64,000 nt of DNA. It comes from Alentia gelatinosa. Its lineage: Eukaryota > Annelida > Polychaeta > Phyllodocida > Polynoidae. Within the stretch, counting starts at the first letter, position 1, and each line of letters opens with the position of its first letter. Both the position numbers and the translations under genes were made by a program. The notes below the pieces were generated by a model. It was not told where the DNA came from, ran no database searches, and saw only the letters and a program-made list of their open reading frames with translations. Below, piece after piece: positions 42,845 through 54,339 of this stretch. The stretch lies in the NCBI GenBank assembly GCA_950022655.1, contig OX465583.1, forward strand, positions 67,879,652-67,943,651, in the 5' to 3' direction.

Positions 42845-43245
42845 ACTAAGAGAAAACGTGGTTACTGAGCCCGTACGGGTGTTTGTTCACGTTCATTTGA
42901 CGCAAATATATACGTCCCGACGCCGTAGCTCCTAGTCGTTTAAAAAACCCGTTTTATTAACTTTGCTGCTCCGTGAAAACCACTGCCATTCACTACGGCC
43001 TGCTGTCACAGCGGGCGCAAACATTATTTATACTACACCCCTAGCAGTGGGCAGTATTTCATACATGTTCGGCCATAGGTGTATGGTAATATGAGAAAAC
43101 GTTGTTACTGAGCCCATACGGGTGGTTCGAAGTCATTTGATGAAAAAATACTGCCTGACACTGCAGGGAAGGGGGCCATATTTTCTCATCAAATGACCAA
43201 GAATGGACACCGTACGGGCTCGGTAACCACGTTTTCTTATTACTA
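42845..43245. mobile_element. R21/R22 nested fragments
   Basis: AAAACGTGGTTACTGAGCCC (42852) recurs at about 43092 and, inverted, at 43217-43236 (GGGCTCGGTAACCACGTTTT), bounding a hairpin at 43088-43240. Between them, 42940-43075 matches part of the duplicated 45.5 and 62.9 kb segments (ACTACACCCCTAGCAGT). Confidence 0.5.
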
Positions 43246-43324
43246 TATTCCTCCTTCTCGCTCAATGCCTGGCCTTCTGAATCAGAAAATTAGATGGAAT
43301 GAAACGCACTCAGACTATGTGTAA

Positions 43325-43512
43325 GAAGGGTGCCCACCTACTACGATTTTGCACAAGATGCTCTACAACCGACACGTTGGCCAGCTCTGCGACACACAAA
43401 TCAAAATCGTGTTGCAATCATAAAGCTTGACATCAATAAGTCAGGTTTTGTCGTCGAGCTCTATGATCCATGCAGACGTGCTACGGCATGCTACGATGAA
43501 CTACGAAACCTG
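43325..43512. mobile_element. PIF/Harbinger-like fragment
   Basis: The left end GGGTGCCCACCTACTACGAT matches the CACCTACTACGAT group. Internal CTACGG and CTACGATGAACTACG words follow, and the right end is lost. Confidence 0.45.
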
Positions 43513-43514
43513 AA

Positions 43515-43935
43515 TTGTAAGGTGTTTGTTTGTTTGTTTTTGTTTGTTTGGGTAGTTTAACGTCCAATTTGTTCAATTAGACTTACTTTGGGTTTGACCA
43601 AATCTATGAGATGAATGTAGGTAGAAATCTCACCCCTACACATTTACTGAGGTGACAGATCTTTTACTTCCCACAACACATAGACATGGTATGAGAAGGA
43701 TTGGTCTTTGATATAGCAATAAGTCTACCAATGCTGCGGGTAAAAGAGAAAGGTGGCTACAGTGGGACTCAAACAACATAGTTCGGCAAATTTGGGCTCC
43801 AGTGCTCTTTACCACTAAGCTAACTCCCCACCCCAGTTGCTTTAGTTATGGCAAGCATGTCCGGTCTGCCCCACAAGAGGCAAGGCGATCAAGAGGGAGA
43901 ACAGATTGATCATTGCTGTCCACCCTAGCAGGCCT
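43515..43935 (-). mobile_element. tRNA-derived SINE, copy 1
   Basis: On the complement strand, GGGGAGTTAGCTTAGTGGTA (about 43830 down) is a clear polymerase III A box. A weak B box (TTTGAGTCCC) lies near 43773-43782. The tail contains GTTTAACGTCC (complement strand reads GGACGTTAAAC) at about 43556. The same parts in the same order occur at 47188-47966. Sequence beyond the head (43840-43935) is shared too. GTTTAACGTCC-bearing repeats are common in molluscs, from memory. Confidence 0.6.
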
Positions 43936-44215
43936 CGTAGAGTGTCTAACTACATTCAAAACGTGTTTGAAATTTAGAAGGGCATCATTCTAGGTCATCA
44001 TAGCCCTATTGGTGGCTCAGGACAAACATCAACCCTCACAATATGTTACGACATACTACGACAGACCTCCCGATGCACTGCGATGTCGGTGTTATTGGCG
44101 ACGCGCGTAGTTGGGAGGCATGTTTATCTCTGGTATATTTTTGTGTCCCTTATGCCTTATTTGCGACAAGATCTGACATGTAGCAGATGTATACATAGAC
44201 AATAATCGTTTGCTT

Positions 44216-44445
44216 TGTGGACAGGCGGCCATCAACCACGAGAGGTTGACGCATGGTAATGAACGAGCGCTAGCGCTATCAGAATAATTCTTTGCAAATC
44301 CAGTTGGTTAATAGCGTATGATGTCATTTCATATTCACTCCGCCACGACCATGGCGTAGTATTGTTACTTAACTGGTGAGATCGTTGATTAATTTTTTTC
44401 TAACGGTATTCCTATGGCCAAACTTGTACCAGGGGTGAGATAATA
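44216..44445. mobile_element. R23 fragment followed by R8 fragment
   Basis: 44216-44290 is the left arm of R23 (GGACAGGCGGCCATCAACCA; GAGCGCTAGCGC). 44300-44445 is the right part of R8, ending in AACTTGTACCAGGGGTGAGA. Confidence 0.5.
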
Positions 44446-44460
44446 GTCTGCATGGCATTG

Positions 44461-44590
44461 ATGGATTTGTGGACAGGCGGCCATCGACCACGAGAGGTTG
44501 ACGCGTAGTTATACACAAGCGCTAGCGAGTGTAATAATACATCAGCCTCGAATGGTTTATAGAGCTGCCTGTCCACATAACCATCGTGTG
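44461..44590. mobile_element. R23 foldback element, copy b
   Basis: Arms TGTGGACAGGCGGCC and GCTGCCTGTCCACA pair around the tip CAAGCGCTAGCGAGTG (44516-44531). Copies are at 48985-49114 and 51801-51920. Confidence 0.65.
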
Positions 44591-44738
44591 TTGCATTTAT
44601 TTTCCATCTTTTCGAATAGATTAAACCCAGTTATTGCCATATTAAAGGGTATAACAATAAGGACTATTTCTTTGCTCTATGGCAAAAAGGGACTATTTTT
44701 CACATATACCATGGTTTGGAGGCCGTATACCACTATAG

Positions 44739-45030
44739 AGGAAACCCATGAAAGTTTAGGGTCTGAGCCCGTACCCCATCGAGTTTGAATCACATAGTAA
44801 TTCACAAGGCAAAGCCACGTGAATTACTATGTGATTCAAATGAGATGGGATCGAGCTCTGACCCTAAACTTGAATGGGTTTCTGAATTTATCTCACTTTT
44901 AATATTGACTAATGGGCTAACATTTGTGACATTATCCCCCATTGGATATTTTTCCTAAATATCTAATGGGCATTAGATACGAGTTTCCAATGTTAAGTCT
45001 ATGGAGAAAAAATATCTGGGGTGAAATAAA
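44739..45030. mobile_element. R13 miniature element, copy c
   Basis: A near-perfect hairpin AATCACATAGTAATTCAC and its complement surrounds AAGGCAAAGCCAC (44788-44836). It is followed by the CCCATTGGATA segment and a GGGGTGAAATAA end. Confidence 0.6.
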
Positions 45031-45523
45031 GGTTTGAATCCATATACCACAGTTATTGTATCTGACAGGTTTTATACTATGGGTCGTGGTTTACTGAGTC
45101 CCCATATATTTTCAATGGGGACTTTGTATACGATGGATAATAAACAGGGAGTGTGAAATGGATGCAGACACTCTGTCATGTTCCGTCCCGACAGGTCAAC
45201 AAGCCGTCACACAGGAAGTCAAGGGTCTCCCGGACTCAGCTGCTATGGCTTCTGATCTGACTCAGGGTCAATGCCGCCACTTCTGATCATTGTAGGCGTC
45301 AGATATATGAAAAATGGCGTATGGGGCAGATTTTGCCCCAAACAGGCAGATCGGTACAGAGCTTGCGCAGGAAGCAAAGCGATAGATTGACCGCCACCTC
45401 TGTCCCCACTCTGTTTCAACTTAGAGGTTAGTATGGTTAAACCCTGTCCTGTTTCTAAACATACCACAACATCTTCCCTCGAACGTGTTTAGGAGAATCT
45501 GTAGGTTCTTTTCATATACATTT
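45031..45523. other. Mostly unique sequence with R18 copy b
   Basis: 45295-45410 matches 32640-32790 (CCCAAACAGGCAGATCGGTA). No gene was seen. Confidence 0.4.
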
Positions 45524-46075
45524 ATATATTACGATTTACAGACCCTACCATCAACTTCTATATTGTTATATACCTGTGTGCGAATGTCCATCAAATCCTG
45601 CCTACTGCTAGGGGTGTAGTAATAACAATGTGCTAGGGGTATAGTAATGATAATATTCGTGCCTGCTGTGACTGTGACTCAATAAGTCATTAAAATGGCG
45701 TCCGTCAGTCATATACTTTATACTGCCTTCCACATGTCGCGTCAGGCAGTATGAAATCGACGACTGACCTCAAACAGGAACCGTTTTGTCCACAGTAAGG
45801 ACGTTTCCTAATACTGTCATATGTCGCCCCCTCTAGTGGCAGAAAACTGAGCAGACGACTTCGTGGAGAGGCTCCAGACCGGAAACTGTTTAGACTGGTT
45901 CCCTGCCCCCAATGAATGATAGGACAGGTAACGCAGGTCTTCGCTGAGACAATATTAGCCGTCCATCAGGTCATCCATAAGTGTTGAATAAAGATGACCC
46001 ACATCGTCCCTGTGTCTCTGTGGCATACAGAAAAGGGTCTACATGTACGATCCTAGATTAATAAACGGGCCCCTG
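45524..46075 (+). repeat. 550-base segment, inverted relative at 62881-63434
   Basis: It runs from TTTACAGACCCTACCATC through CACATGTCGCGTCAGGCAGT and GCCCCCTCTAGTGGCAG to AAACGGGCCCC. The reverse complement at 62881-63434 matches over the whole length with few differences. The right 130 bases are an R5 left half. Confidence 0.8.
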
Positions 46076-47187
46076 GACCGTGCATACCATAAAGTATTTG
46101 ATATTTGGTATCACCAGCGAAATATTCTCAATTCTTTCTGATTACTTTCATAACATAAATAATACCAAATTAGAGGTGACACACTCTATATTGACAATAG
46201 TATTCAAAATTGAAATAATACTTCGCATATATCCTGTGAAATCTTGTTGATGACGTTGATTTCTAAAAGCAATAATATTGATGTCTCGTTCTCGATGTCT
46301 CACCTCCTTTTGAAACTTCTACAAACGAGCATAGAACCTAATCGTTTGCCAGTTTCCTCTGTCCAAAGCGAAGTGTAAATTAAAGGAGAGGACAAAAAGA
46401 GAATCTTCCGAGAAAAACGAAGTCTCGATTCACTAAAACAATACCCTGCCTCCAGGTCTAGACGCATGGCCGCTGCAGCAGCATAGAAATGTGAAGACAA
46501 AGAAGGAGGCTTGAATCAGAAAGATAACAACTTTTAAACACTTAGAAGATGAGGCATCGCTCTCGACACATTCCTGAGCTTCCCTCTCGCTTGTTACTCG
46601 GGCCTCGGCACGTTCCTCATCATTATGGGCGTTTGATCAGCGTTCTCCTACCAGCAGACAACTTTTCGCGCCTTTTTTATTTCATTTTTCACTAAAAGCA
46701 GACGACATTCAGTGACGGTGCGCGCGCCGCGTCTCGTTTGTTTACTTCCTGTCTGAGTGAGCAGACGGGGAATGGGGAATCAAATCCATACGCCACCCTG
46801 TTTGCGTAAGATTATATTCACGGCCATGAAGCAGCGCCAAATCTACCCCTGGTGGAGGGCGATGTCAAACGCCTGGTTTGCAATCGCCTAATTAGATCAC
46901 GACAAAGACGCCCCCAAGGGACGGGAAAAAAACACCAGAGGTATTCCCCATACGACATGCCACCACGCGTGGCATGGTGCAACTTGCTACTTTACAAGAT
47001 AAAGATATTTGCCGCGAGGGTATCTGCAACCGAGTTGGAGATAATTACAGAGTAAATCATAAGGACAGGGAATTATCCAAGGCACGGGAATCAAACTGTG
47101 ACCAAAGGCGAGCACTCAGAGGTTGTACAAACTTTGGAACAGGGTGACAACGTCGATTCTCGATAATGATATTACGCATGCAGTTAT
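46076..47187. other. Unique sequence, about 1.1 kb, partly CpG-rich
   Basis: 46640-46900 contains a CpG-rich patch (GTGCGCGCGCCGCGTCTCG near 46719) and an open frame at 46852-47055 without a recognisable domain. This could be a promoter, but no splice-linked exon is visible. Confidence 0.35.
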
Positions 47188-47966
47188 TAATGTGAGATTT
47201 GTTTTTGTTTGCTTGTTTGGATAGTTTAACGTCCAATTTGTTCAATTAGACTTACTTTGGGTTTTACTGAATCTATGAGATGAATATAGGTAGAAATCTC
47301 ACCCCTACACATTTACCGAGGGGAGAGTTCTTTTACTTCCCACACCAAATAGACATGGTATGAAAGGGAGTAGGTAAAGTATTCACCCCTGATCTCCATT
47401 CAGGGGTGAACAGCTGTCCTATGTGAATAGGCGAGACACTTTGCAGTTTTGGAACCAGCGAGGAAGACTGAACAAAATGGCTGGACTTGGGAACCAGCCA
47501 AGCTCTACCGGAAAACTACCTCTAAATACACAGTTATAACATAAGAGACAGCTGTTTTGAAGGTTGGCAAAGATAAATGGTTATATATTTATCGATTCGA
47601 TTTTTCCCCCCAGATATGTCAGAGTGTGCGCAGTATGAAATAACAACTCCGGTGGAGGGCTCTATGGCAGAGGAACCCGCCCCTGTACAGGGCCGGGTAC
47701 ACTGGCTAGAAAAGGAGTGGCCTTTGATATAGCAGTTAATCTACCACTGCTGGGGGTGAAGGAGAAAAGTGACTGCAGTGAGACTCGAATCAACAAAGTC
47801 CAACAACCTTGGAATTACATGTCCAGTGTTATTTACCACTGAGCTAACTCCCCACCCTGGTCACTTTTGTTATGCTTGCATGCAACTACATCTGGTCCGC
47901 ACCATGAGGAGGCAAGGCAACCAAGAGGGTGAACAGATTGGTAATTGCTATTCACCCCAGCAGACC
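47188..47966 (-). mobile_element. tRNA-derived SINE, copy 2, split by about 330 bases
   Basis: The tail (47188-47370, GTTTAACGTCCAATTTGTTC) and the head (about 47705-47966, with CACTGAGCTAACTCCCCACC as the complement of the A box) match copy 1. The intervening 47372-47705 is absent from copy 1. Confidence 0.6.
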
Positions 47967-47984
47967 ATTGATGTGAAATGAAGA

Positions 47985-48472
47985 TACTTATATAGAACTG
48001 GATCGAGAATCATATGAATAAACAATACTCCCCAAGATACTGCAGTATATTGCAGGTACTGCACCGATTTGGATTGAGAATCATACAAATGAACAATACT
48101 CCGAGAATTTGGATGCACAGTCATCGTCATTGAGATGAAGCATCTAAACAAGTAGAGTATTGTTTATTTTTGAGATTCCAGTGCAGTTCTGCATATATCT
48201 CACCCCTTTCACTGATATCGAATAGCATCAAAACAACAGAATAATTCAACTTGCTTACGCAAATCCTGTTAGGAACGTATAAATCTTAATGTCCATGTCA
48301 ATTGCCTACCTTCTCAAATCCTGCCCACTGATTGGCTGATTGCTAATGACGTCATCTCACATCACTCCGCCCCGAGCATGGCGGAGTATTGGCACCTAAC
48401 TAGGATGTTCGCTGCATATATGAGTTTCTAATGAAATCCCTATGGCTAAACTTGTACCAGGGGTGAGATAAA
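47985..48472. mobile_element. R8 composite foldback element, copy c
   Basis: The left part repeats GAGAATCATA(T/C)(G/A)AATAAACAATACTCC. The right part runs from ATCTCACCCCTTTCACTGAT to AACTTGTACCAGGGGTGAGA, with a CRE (TGACGTCA) at 48347-48354. Confidence 0.6.
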
Positions 48473-48616
48473 AGCCGATGCTGTGGTGCATCATTGCGCA
48501 GGAGGTTCTTGTCCGTTATGTGATGTCGCATATGACGCATGACATCAGTCACATGGTTAGTCAGGGATTTTATAAGCACCCAGGTTTAGTGTTGTGAAAC
48601 AGTGCTGGTTCCAAGC
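48473..48616. other. Unique spacer with imperfect palindrome
   Basis: TGATGTCGCATATGACGCATGA lies near 48521, written here in two parts: TGATGTCGCAT and ATGACGCATGACATCA. No gene was seen. Confidence 0.3.
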
Positions 48617-48960
48617 ATATTTATATAGAACTGCATGGAGAATCATATAAATATGCAACACTCCACAAGTCGCAACTGTCATCAAGGCAAAGCCGAGTGA
48701 CGATTAGGGCCCCTCCAAATGAACGGAGTGTTGTGTATTTTATTATTCGAGTGCAGTTTTGGATTTATCTCACCCCTTTCACTGACATTGAATAGCCTCA
48801 GAATAATTCAAATTACTTCACAAATTCAGTTGGTTAATAGCGCATGACGTCATCTCACATTCACTCTGCCAGGACCATGGCGTTGTATTGTCACTCTACT
48901 GGGTGAGATCGTTGAGTATTATTCCTATGGCCAAACTTGTACCAGGGGTGAGATAATAGT
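48617..48960. mobile_element. R8 composite foldback element, copy d
   Basis: The foldback tip AAGGCAAAGCCGAGTGACG (48684-48702) is followed by the right part, with CRE TGACGTCA at 48845-48852 and the end CCAGGGGTGAGATAA at 48943-48957. Confidence 0.6.
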
Positions 48961-48984
48961 CTGCATGGCATCACATAGACAATA

Positions 48985-49114
48985 ATTGATAGATTTGTGG
49001 ACAGGCAGCCCTAAAGCATGAGAGGTTGATGGATAGTAATACATGAGCGCTAGCGAGTGTATTGCAACGTCAACCTTGAGTGGTTCACAGAGCCGCCTGT
49101 CCACAAAACCATCG
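48985..49114. mobile_element. R23 foldback element, copy c
   Basis: Arms TTGTGGACAGGCAGCC and GCCGCCTGTCCACAA surround the tip GAGCGCTAGCGAGTG (49045-49059). Confidence 0.65.
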
Positions 49115-50207
49115 TCTCTTGCATTTATTTTCCATCTTTGGATAGATTAAACCCAGTAATTGCTATATAAAAGAGAATAAAAATAGGGACTTTTTCTATG
49201 TTCTATTGCATAAAGGGACTATTTTCCTCGATAATAATTATTGTGTGGAACTCGGCATAAACACCTCGTTCCATACGAACCGCAAATCATCATCTCGTTT
49301 TGTAGATTGTACAGCATGGTCAGAACGTTCTATATAATCATTGACACAGTTCAGCAGCTCACATGTTGTCGACATTGTCCTTATTGTTATGATCAAATTA
49401 ATCAATGTTAACGAAAGAGGCATTTCAGACAGATATTGTCCTCATCAACCAAACACCTTTCTCGTTAGCCCAATTCATGACGTTGCCAACTTTGCAGCTA
49501 CTACCAAGAAACCACATGCCAAATACTACTCACCTCCTAAAGTTTACTGGTGCAACTCGTGCGTTGTGATCGTCCACAAGCCAAAGATAACTTCGGACGA
49601 AATAAGAAATATTGCTCGAACTTTGGATGCATTTTGTCTCCACTCACTCTAATTGCAGTCCTGAGATGATTTGAGAAGCTGAACAGGGTCGGCAGGGAAT
49701 TGGGTATGACGATGTAACTTTGACTTTTCATGAAATGAATTTTGGATTTGAATCAACTAAATAATTGCGTCTTTTATCATCACTGTAAGTAAAAAGGTCT
49801 TTTAGGTAATGAGAGTTCATTAAATTCAACAGAAGAATTTCGTAAAAGTATTTATCCAATTCCGTATCATTTCCTCTTCGTCGTGATTATTTCTGACCTG
49901 TGTGGTTCGTTAAATTCAATTTTCATTTGCCCTTTTAAAAAAACAATCTTTCTTCTCTTTTCTGTGGTAGCTTTACTTTGTTAAGATTAGGTTGTTGGAT
50001 CCATAATGTTTGACAACAAATCTTGTTTTTCCCCCCTGTTTGATCACTTATTTTAATTTTTATCTCATCATTGATTACAGTTACCGACTGTAGGTCAGAT
50101 CTTATCGAAACAAATTACAGATAATGCACATGTGCAATAATCAATACAACCCTATTCAGGAGGCCATCAAGACTTTTTGTAAAATTCTCATAGAAATGTT
50201 TTACAGT
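49115..50207. other. Mostly unique sequence, about 1.1 kb
   Basis: 49240-49325 is a foldback remnant (tip GAACTCGGCATAAACACC). A 103-codon open frame at 49341-49652 is overlapped by a complement-strand frame. It has no known domain, and I do not call a gene. Confidence 0.35.
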
Positions 50208-50210
50208 TTA

Positions 50211-50583
50211 AGGTGGGCGTCCACCAACCACAACAAGGCTACGACAATGGCTTCCCGACAAGGTCCATTATTGGCCTACGATTGGAGGCCTTGTCGCTGT
50301 TGGTGGACCCCAGTTCCTGACAAGAGTCTAGGACAAGGCCACAACAAGGCCGAGATGTTCGCTTTTTCCCATGACTAGACCCTTGTCATGGAGTGTCATC
50401 GCATGTCAGGAGGGTGTCACAGAGGTCTACGATAGGAAATTTTGGTGGAGCCGGCACTTCCCGACATGCCCCGACAACGCTGTCGTAAAGCCCCCTTCTT
50501 ACGACAAGGCTGCGACAAGCGCCAATTGGAACTTTCTTGTCGGTCCTTGTCGTAGCCTTGTCGTGGTTGGTGGATGCCAACCT
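50211..50583. mobile_element. PIF/Harbinger-like miniature element with TTA duplication
   Basis: Ends AGGTGGGCGTCCACCAACCA and TGGTTGGTGGATGCCAACCT are inverted and flanked by TTA at 50208-50210 and 50584-50586. The interior repeats ACAAGGC(T/C)(A/G)CGACAA words on both strands. Confidence 0.7.
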
Positions 50584-50883
50584 TTACTGTGAAAACCTTC
50601 AGTACATCTTGCACGTAAAAGAAATGATTTCTGTTCCGATAAAACTGTCCCTTTAAGCGGGGTGACCCCTTAAGCGAGGTGTCCCAGAAGCGGGGTTTTA
50701 CTGCACATACACATCATAGCGGTTTATCATCAAATCATATCGGTATTGCTTATATCGAAACATACATTCCTATATCAATCCCACCAAGTTTATATCAAAA
50801 CAATTCATCAATGCAGCCAGAGGTGCTATGATGCAAAATTATCAGCAGTATCTGCTTTGGAACATTTACTGAAAGACTACTGC
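50584..50883. other. Unique sequence with short repeat
   Basis: AGCGGGGTG and related words repeat three times at about 50657-50699. No gene was seen. Confidence 0.35.
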
Positions 50884-51745
50884 TAAAGGGGTTGTTCCAT
50901 CTGACCAAATTCTCAACAAAAATATAATTCGGACAGTGTGTGGTTTACTATTTGGGTACCATCGGTGTAATGGAACACAATAACCTTGTGAGATCGATGC
51001 CGTGGTGCACCCCTCTCATAAGATCTCACACTCTCTGTACAAGGTTCTCATTACGCTCTATGGGGGAAGAATTCTTGACGAACTAGGCTTAGAGCCTTGA
51101 CAATCCACTGGCCTGCCTCCCGTGGCAAACATGTACATCAATACAACCCAAAGATTCCTATAATCTCAATGATGCCACCTAGCAGGAATACTATGTTCTT
51201 GGCGCCCTAGTGGCTTTATTTGGGCTGGAATACAGAATACCACTTAGAGAGTGTGAGATCTTATGAGAGGGGTGCATCAATTGCTGTTGGTCGCACTCTT
51301 CCGATAACTTTTTGGTGCGCGAAGGGCACCAATCCTTTTATACCAATTTCCCAGTTTCTTAACTGGTGGTGTCATCTGGTGTTTGATTTCACCAATTTGA
51401 GAGGCGTGACCTTGACCTCTTGGCTTGGTTATTCAGAGTGGTTAGTCGAGGGCATGTTTGGGGGCAAATAAATAATTTGTAACATGGTTTGAAAAAAATG
51501 TAATTATATCATATTTCAGTCCTCGGGGCCATAACTGTCGACCTGGTGCAGAATGGCGATCAGGCAAAGTCAGAGAATTCTAACTTTTTGAACACTATCG
51601 GAGGGGTTTCAGATGACACCAGATACTGTCAGAATAAAGTTTCTAGGCCTGTTTTCACCAGAATTTAGCAAAAGGTTGTTGCGTATTCTGCCAGGACTAG
51701 ACCGACGATCACAAAATGCCGTCAGTTTGATGGAACAGACCCTTA
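50884..51745. mobile_element. R15 element, copy a, with nested R16
   Basis: AAAGGGGTTGTTCCATCTGA at the left and TTTGATGGAACAGACCCTT at the right are inverted ends. R16 is nested at 51007-51275. Similar AAAGGGCTGATTCCACCAG ends occur at 61913-62181. Confidence 0.6.
51007..51275. mobile_element. R16 miniature element nested in R15
   Basis: GCACCCCTCTCATAAGATCT and AGATCTTATGAGAGGGGTGC are perfect inverted ends. A partial inverted copy is at 60735-60966. Confidence 0.75.
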
Positions 51746-51800
51746 AGCAATAAGCATAAGAACATAACAGCATGTAAGCCAATGGATTCTATAATTGCAA

Positions 51801-51920
51801 TAATGGATGGTTTTGTAGACAGGCGGCCGTAAACCACCAGAGGTTGACGTCATAATAAACTCGCTAGCGCTTGTGTATTATTATGCGTCAACCTCTCGTG
51901 GTTTACGGCCGTCTCCATAC
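51801..51920. mobile_element. R23 foldback element, copy d
   Basis: Arms GGCCGTAAACCACCAGAGGT and ACCTCTCGTGGTTTACGGCC are near-perfect. The tip ACTCGCTAGCGCTTGTG (51859-51875) is the complement of the tip in copies b and c. Confidence 0.7.
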
Positions 51921-52049
51921 ATTCTCAATGGATACTTTGTATCTCATGGATAACTACATTGATTATTTCATTTAAATAGTTCAGCCAAGGAGGAGTAGGT
52001 GAGGGTGGCAGACTAGGACAGTCAACTGGATGCTGGCATGGATATCCTG

Positions 52050-52268
52050 GGGCCCGTTTGATAATCTAGGCTCGTACATGTAGACCCTTATTTGTATGCC
52101 ATAACGAACCAAAGACGATGTGGATCAACTTTATTCAACACCTATGGACGACCTCATGGACGACTGATATTGTCTTAGTGAACACACTTGTATGTTATCA
52201 TGCGATAACCATTGAACGAGGTACAGAAAAGGGTCTTCATGTATGATCCTAGATTGATAAACGGGCCC
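52050..52268. mobile_element. R5 miniature element, full copy
   Basis: GGGGCCCGTTTGATAATCTA and TAGATTGATAAACGGGCCCC are inverted ends, and the inner arms carry CGTACATGTAGACCC and GGGTCTTCATGTATG. Confidence 0.75.
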
Positions 52269-53445
52269 CTGACTTCACTGCCCTTAATGCTTCTCTGCCA
52301 TTCATCCCAACAGTCATAGCATACAGGGAGTCTGTGTAACTTATATAAAAGTTCAGTCGATGTATTAATGCATATTTTCTGCCATGTTTCATCTCACAAT
52401 AACATGACCCTGTGGGCGGCTGGTGTGGTGCAAGACCCCATTAAATAGCCGTCTGATGAAGGTTTGACCCCGGGCTATGATACACCTAACTGCAAACATC
52501 ATTTGTACAATTACTTTCGATCAATACATGGATACAACTCTATCTCCCAGGCAGGTACATTGCATAAAAGTGTGATTGACTTCATACGGCCTAATGCATG
52601 CCATTAGGCAGGTTATATCAGATTAGAACCGATATACTAAATAGAATAATTGATCTTAAATGCACTATATTCTGAAGGTGATTCATCATATATATATAGC
52701 AGCTTTTTACTTTGATCAAATACTGAAATTGATGCCACCGGGTTTTATATTTTTGTTTTTCTTTTGAATAAATAGATCTAGACTCCCCTAACCACTGTTG
52801 TTTTATACCCGTTGTGTCAGTATAGACTGAGTGGCCAAGTGATATTGAATACAACTATTTAATTCTATTAGTGGCCCATCCTGCCTCCAGTATAAACTAT
52901 ATATCCATATATAGATATCTTTGTGTCATTCAAATGAACTACAGACGCTGCCCGAAATTAACCAATTTATATATGTATATGCCCGGCGTATAGGTATGGT
53001 TTTGCGTATACAAGGTCGTCCTATTCCCCGTGTGTATATGCCTCATCTGTAGGCGCCTGATTCATGTATACGCCTGATTCTGTTGTATTTACACCACTAT
53101 CCAATAGTTCCGATCTTTCCCCCTGGAAGACACCAGTGGTAGCATATTTCATTTTCCACTTAACATCTAAGTCTGTATTATATGAAAAATGCAATCTTAT
53201 ATTACCAATTTATTTTATAATACCTGATTGAGTATAAATTGATCAATTACACATAATACACCCTGCGTTATGTCGTTTTTTTTTACCGCTTTTCTAATAG
53301 ATTTGACTGTAAAACACCATTTCTCTGTGTGGTCAGTCTAGGCCCAGTATATAATGCACTGTTCAAGCTTCACCTTTTTTTATTTTTTATCGATACACAT
53401 ATGCTCGGCGTATACATGTCGGGCAGAGGATATTTCCTTTCGTGA
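52269..53445. other. Unique sequence with CGTATA words
   Basis: 52980-53110 carries repeated GCGTATA/TATACGC words like those at 63480-63650. No gene was seen in 1.2 kb. Confidence 0.35.
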
Positions 53446-53890
53446 GCAATGCAGCGATTTCCAGAATCGCCAACACAAAATGGCCTATATGTGAGTTATT
53501 ATTTCATATTTCACCTAATTATTGCCTCTGAGATGCTAAATTATGGGGGGGGGGGGAGATATTCCTATCAAATAATATTTCACATACATGCTATTTTGTG
53601 TTGGCCGTTCCGGGAATCGCTGTTTCTCGATTGGTATGTCCCCGGTATTAAGCCCTGGACCCACCAAGCAAGAAACATAGCGATTTCCGGAATCGCCGAC
53701 ACAAAATGGCCTATATGAGAGCTATTTTTTCATATTTCACCTGATTATTGCTTGTGATATGCTAAACTATCCGTGAGAGATATTCCTATGAAATAATATC
53801 TCGCAAATATATATATATATATGCTATTTTGTGTTGGCGATTCTAGAGATCGCCGCCTTGACTTGCCTGGTGTGTCCCCGGTATTAACAA
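53446..53890. mobile_element. Miniature element duplicated head to tail
   Basis: Two copies each run from GCGATTTCC(A/G)GAATCGCC through ACACAAAATGGCCTATATG to GCTATTTTGTGTTGGC and TGTCCCCGGTATTAA (53451-53653 and 53686-53889). Each copy has inverted arms. A G11 run lies in the first copy at about 53547. Confidence 0.7.
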
Positions 53891-54339
53891 GCATCAGGTC
53901 GCACCCTTCACGTACCAGCTGCTTAGAACTGGCATTTGGCTCGACGTACCAGGCGACTTTTTACCCTCAGAAGCACAACGCAGATAGGAGGCCTCTGAAA
54001 ATACGGCTTCCCCAAACAGATTGTGGAGCGTTTTTATCTTTCTGTCTGCCTTACCTCGTTATCATTGTTGTTGTCTTGTCCTATAACCATATCTCATGTA
54101 ACATTTAGCTGGGGTCTAGGATTCCGGGACCGGCCTAGCGATGAATTGCCGATTAGATCGGCGGCCCAGAAAATGGCAACGCATTATATCTGGCTGACAG
54201 CCTTTTATTTTTTTTCTATCCTAAACAAATCTTCATCTTTGTCGCTATGTTTCATAGGTTGATAAAAAGGGAACCATCCAGGAAGCGTGAGGCAAAAGTG
54301 TGTTATTTCAGTTGTAAATGTAAAGACATGTATAAAGGT
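53891..54339. other. Unique sequence, no gene seen
   Basis: Frames at 53821-54108 and 54023-54262 lack recognisable domains. Confidence 0.35.

Noticed and set aside
49341..49652. 103-codon open frame in unique sequence
   Set aside because: It has no recognisable domain, a complement frame overlaps it, and no clear splice sites flank it. It was left as unassigned sequence.
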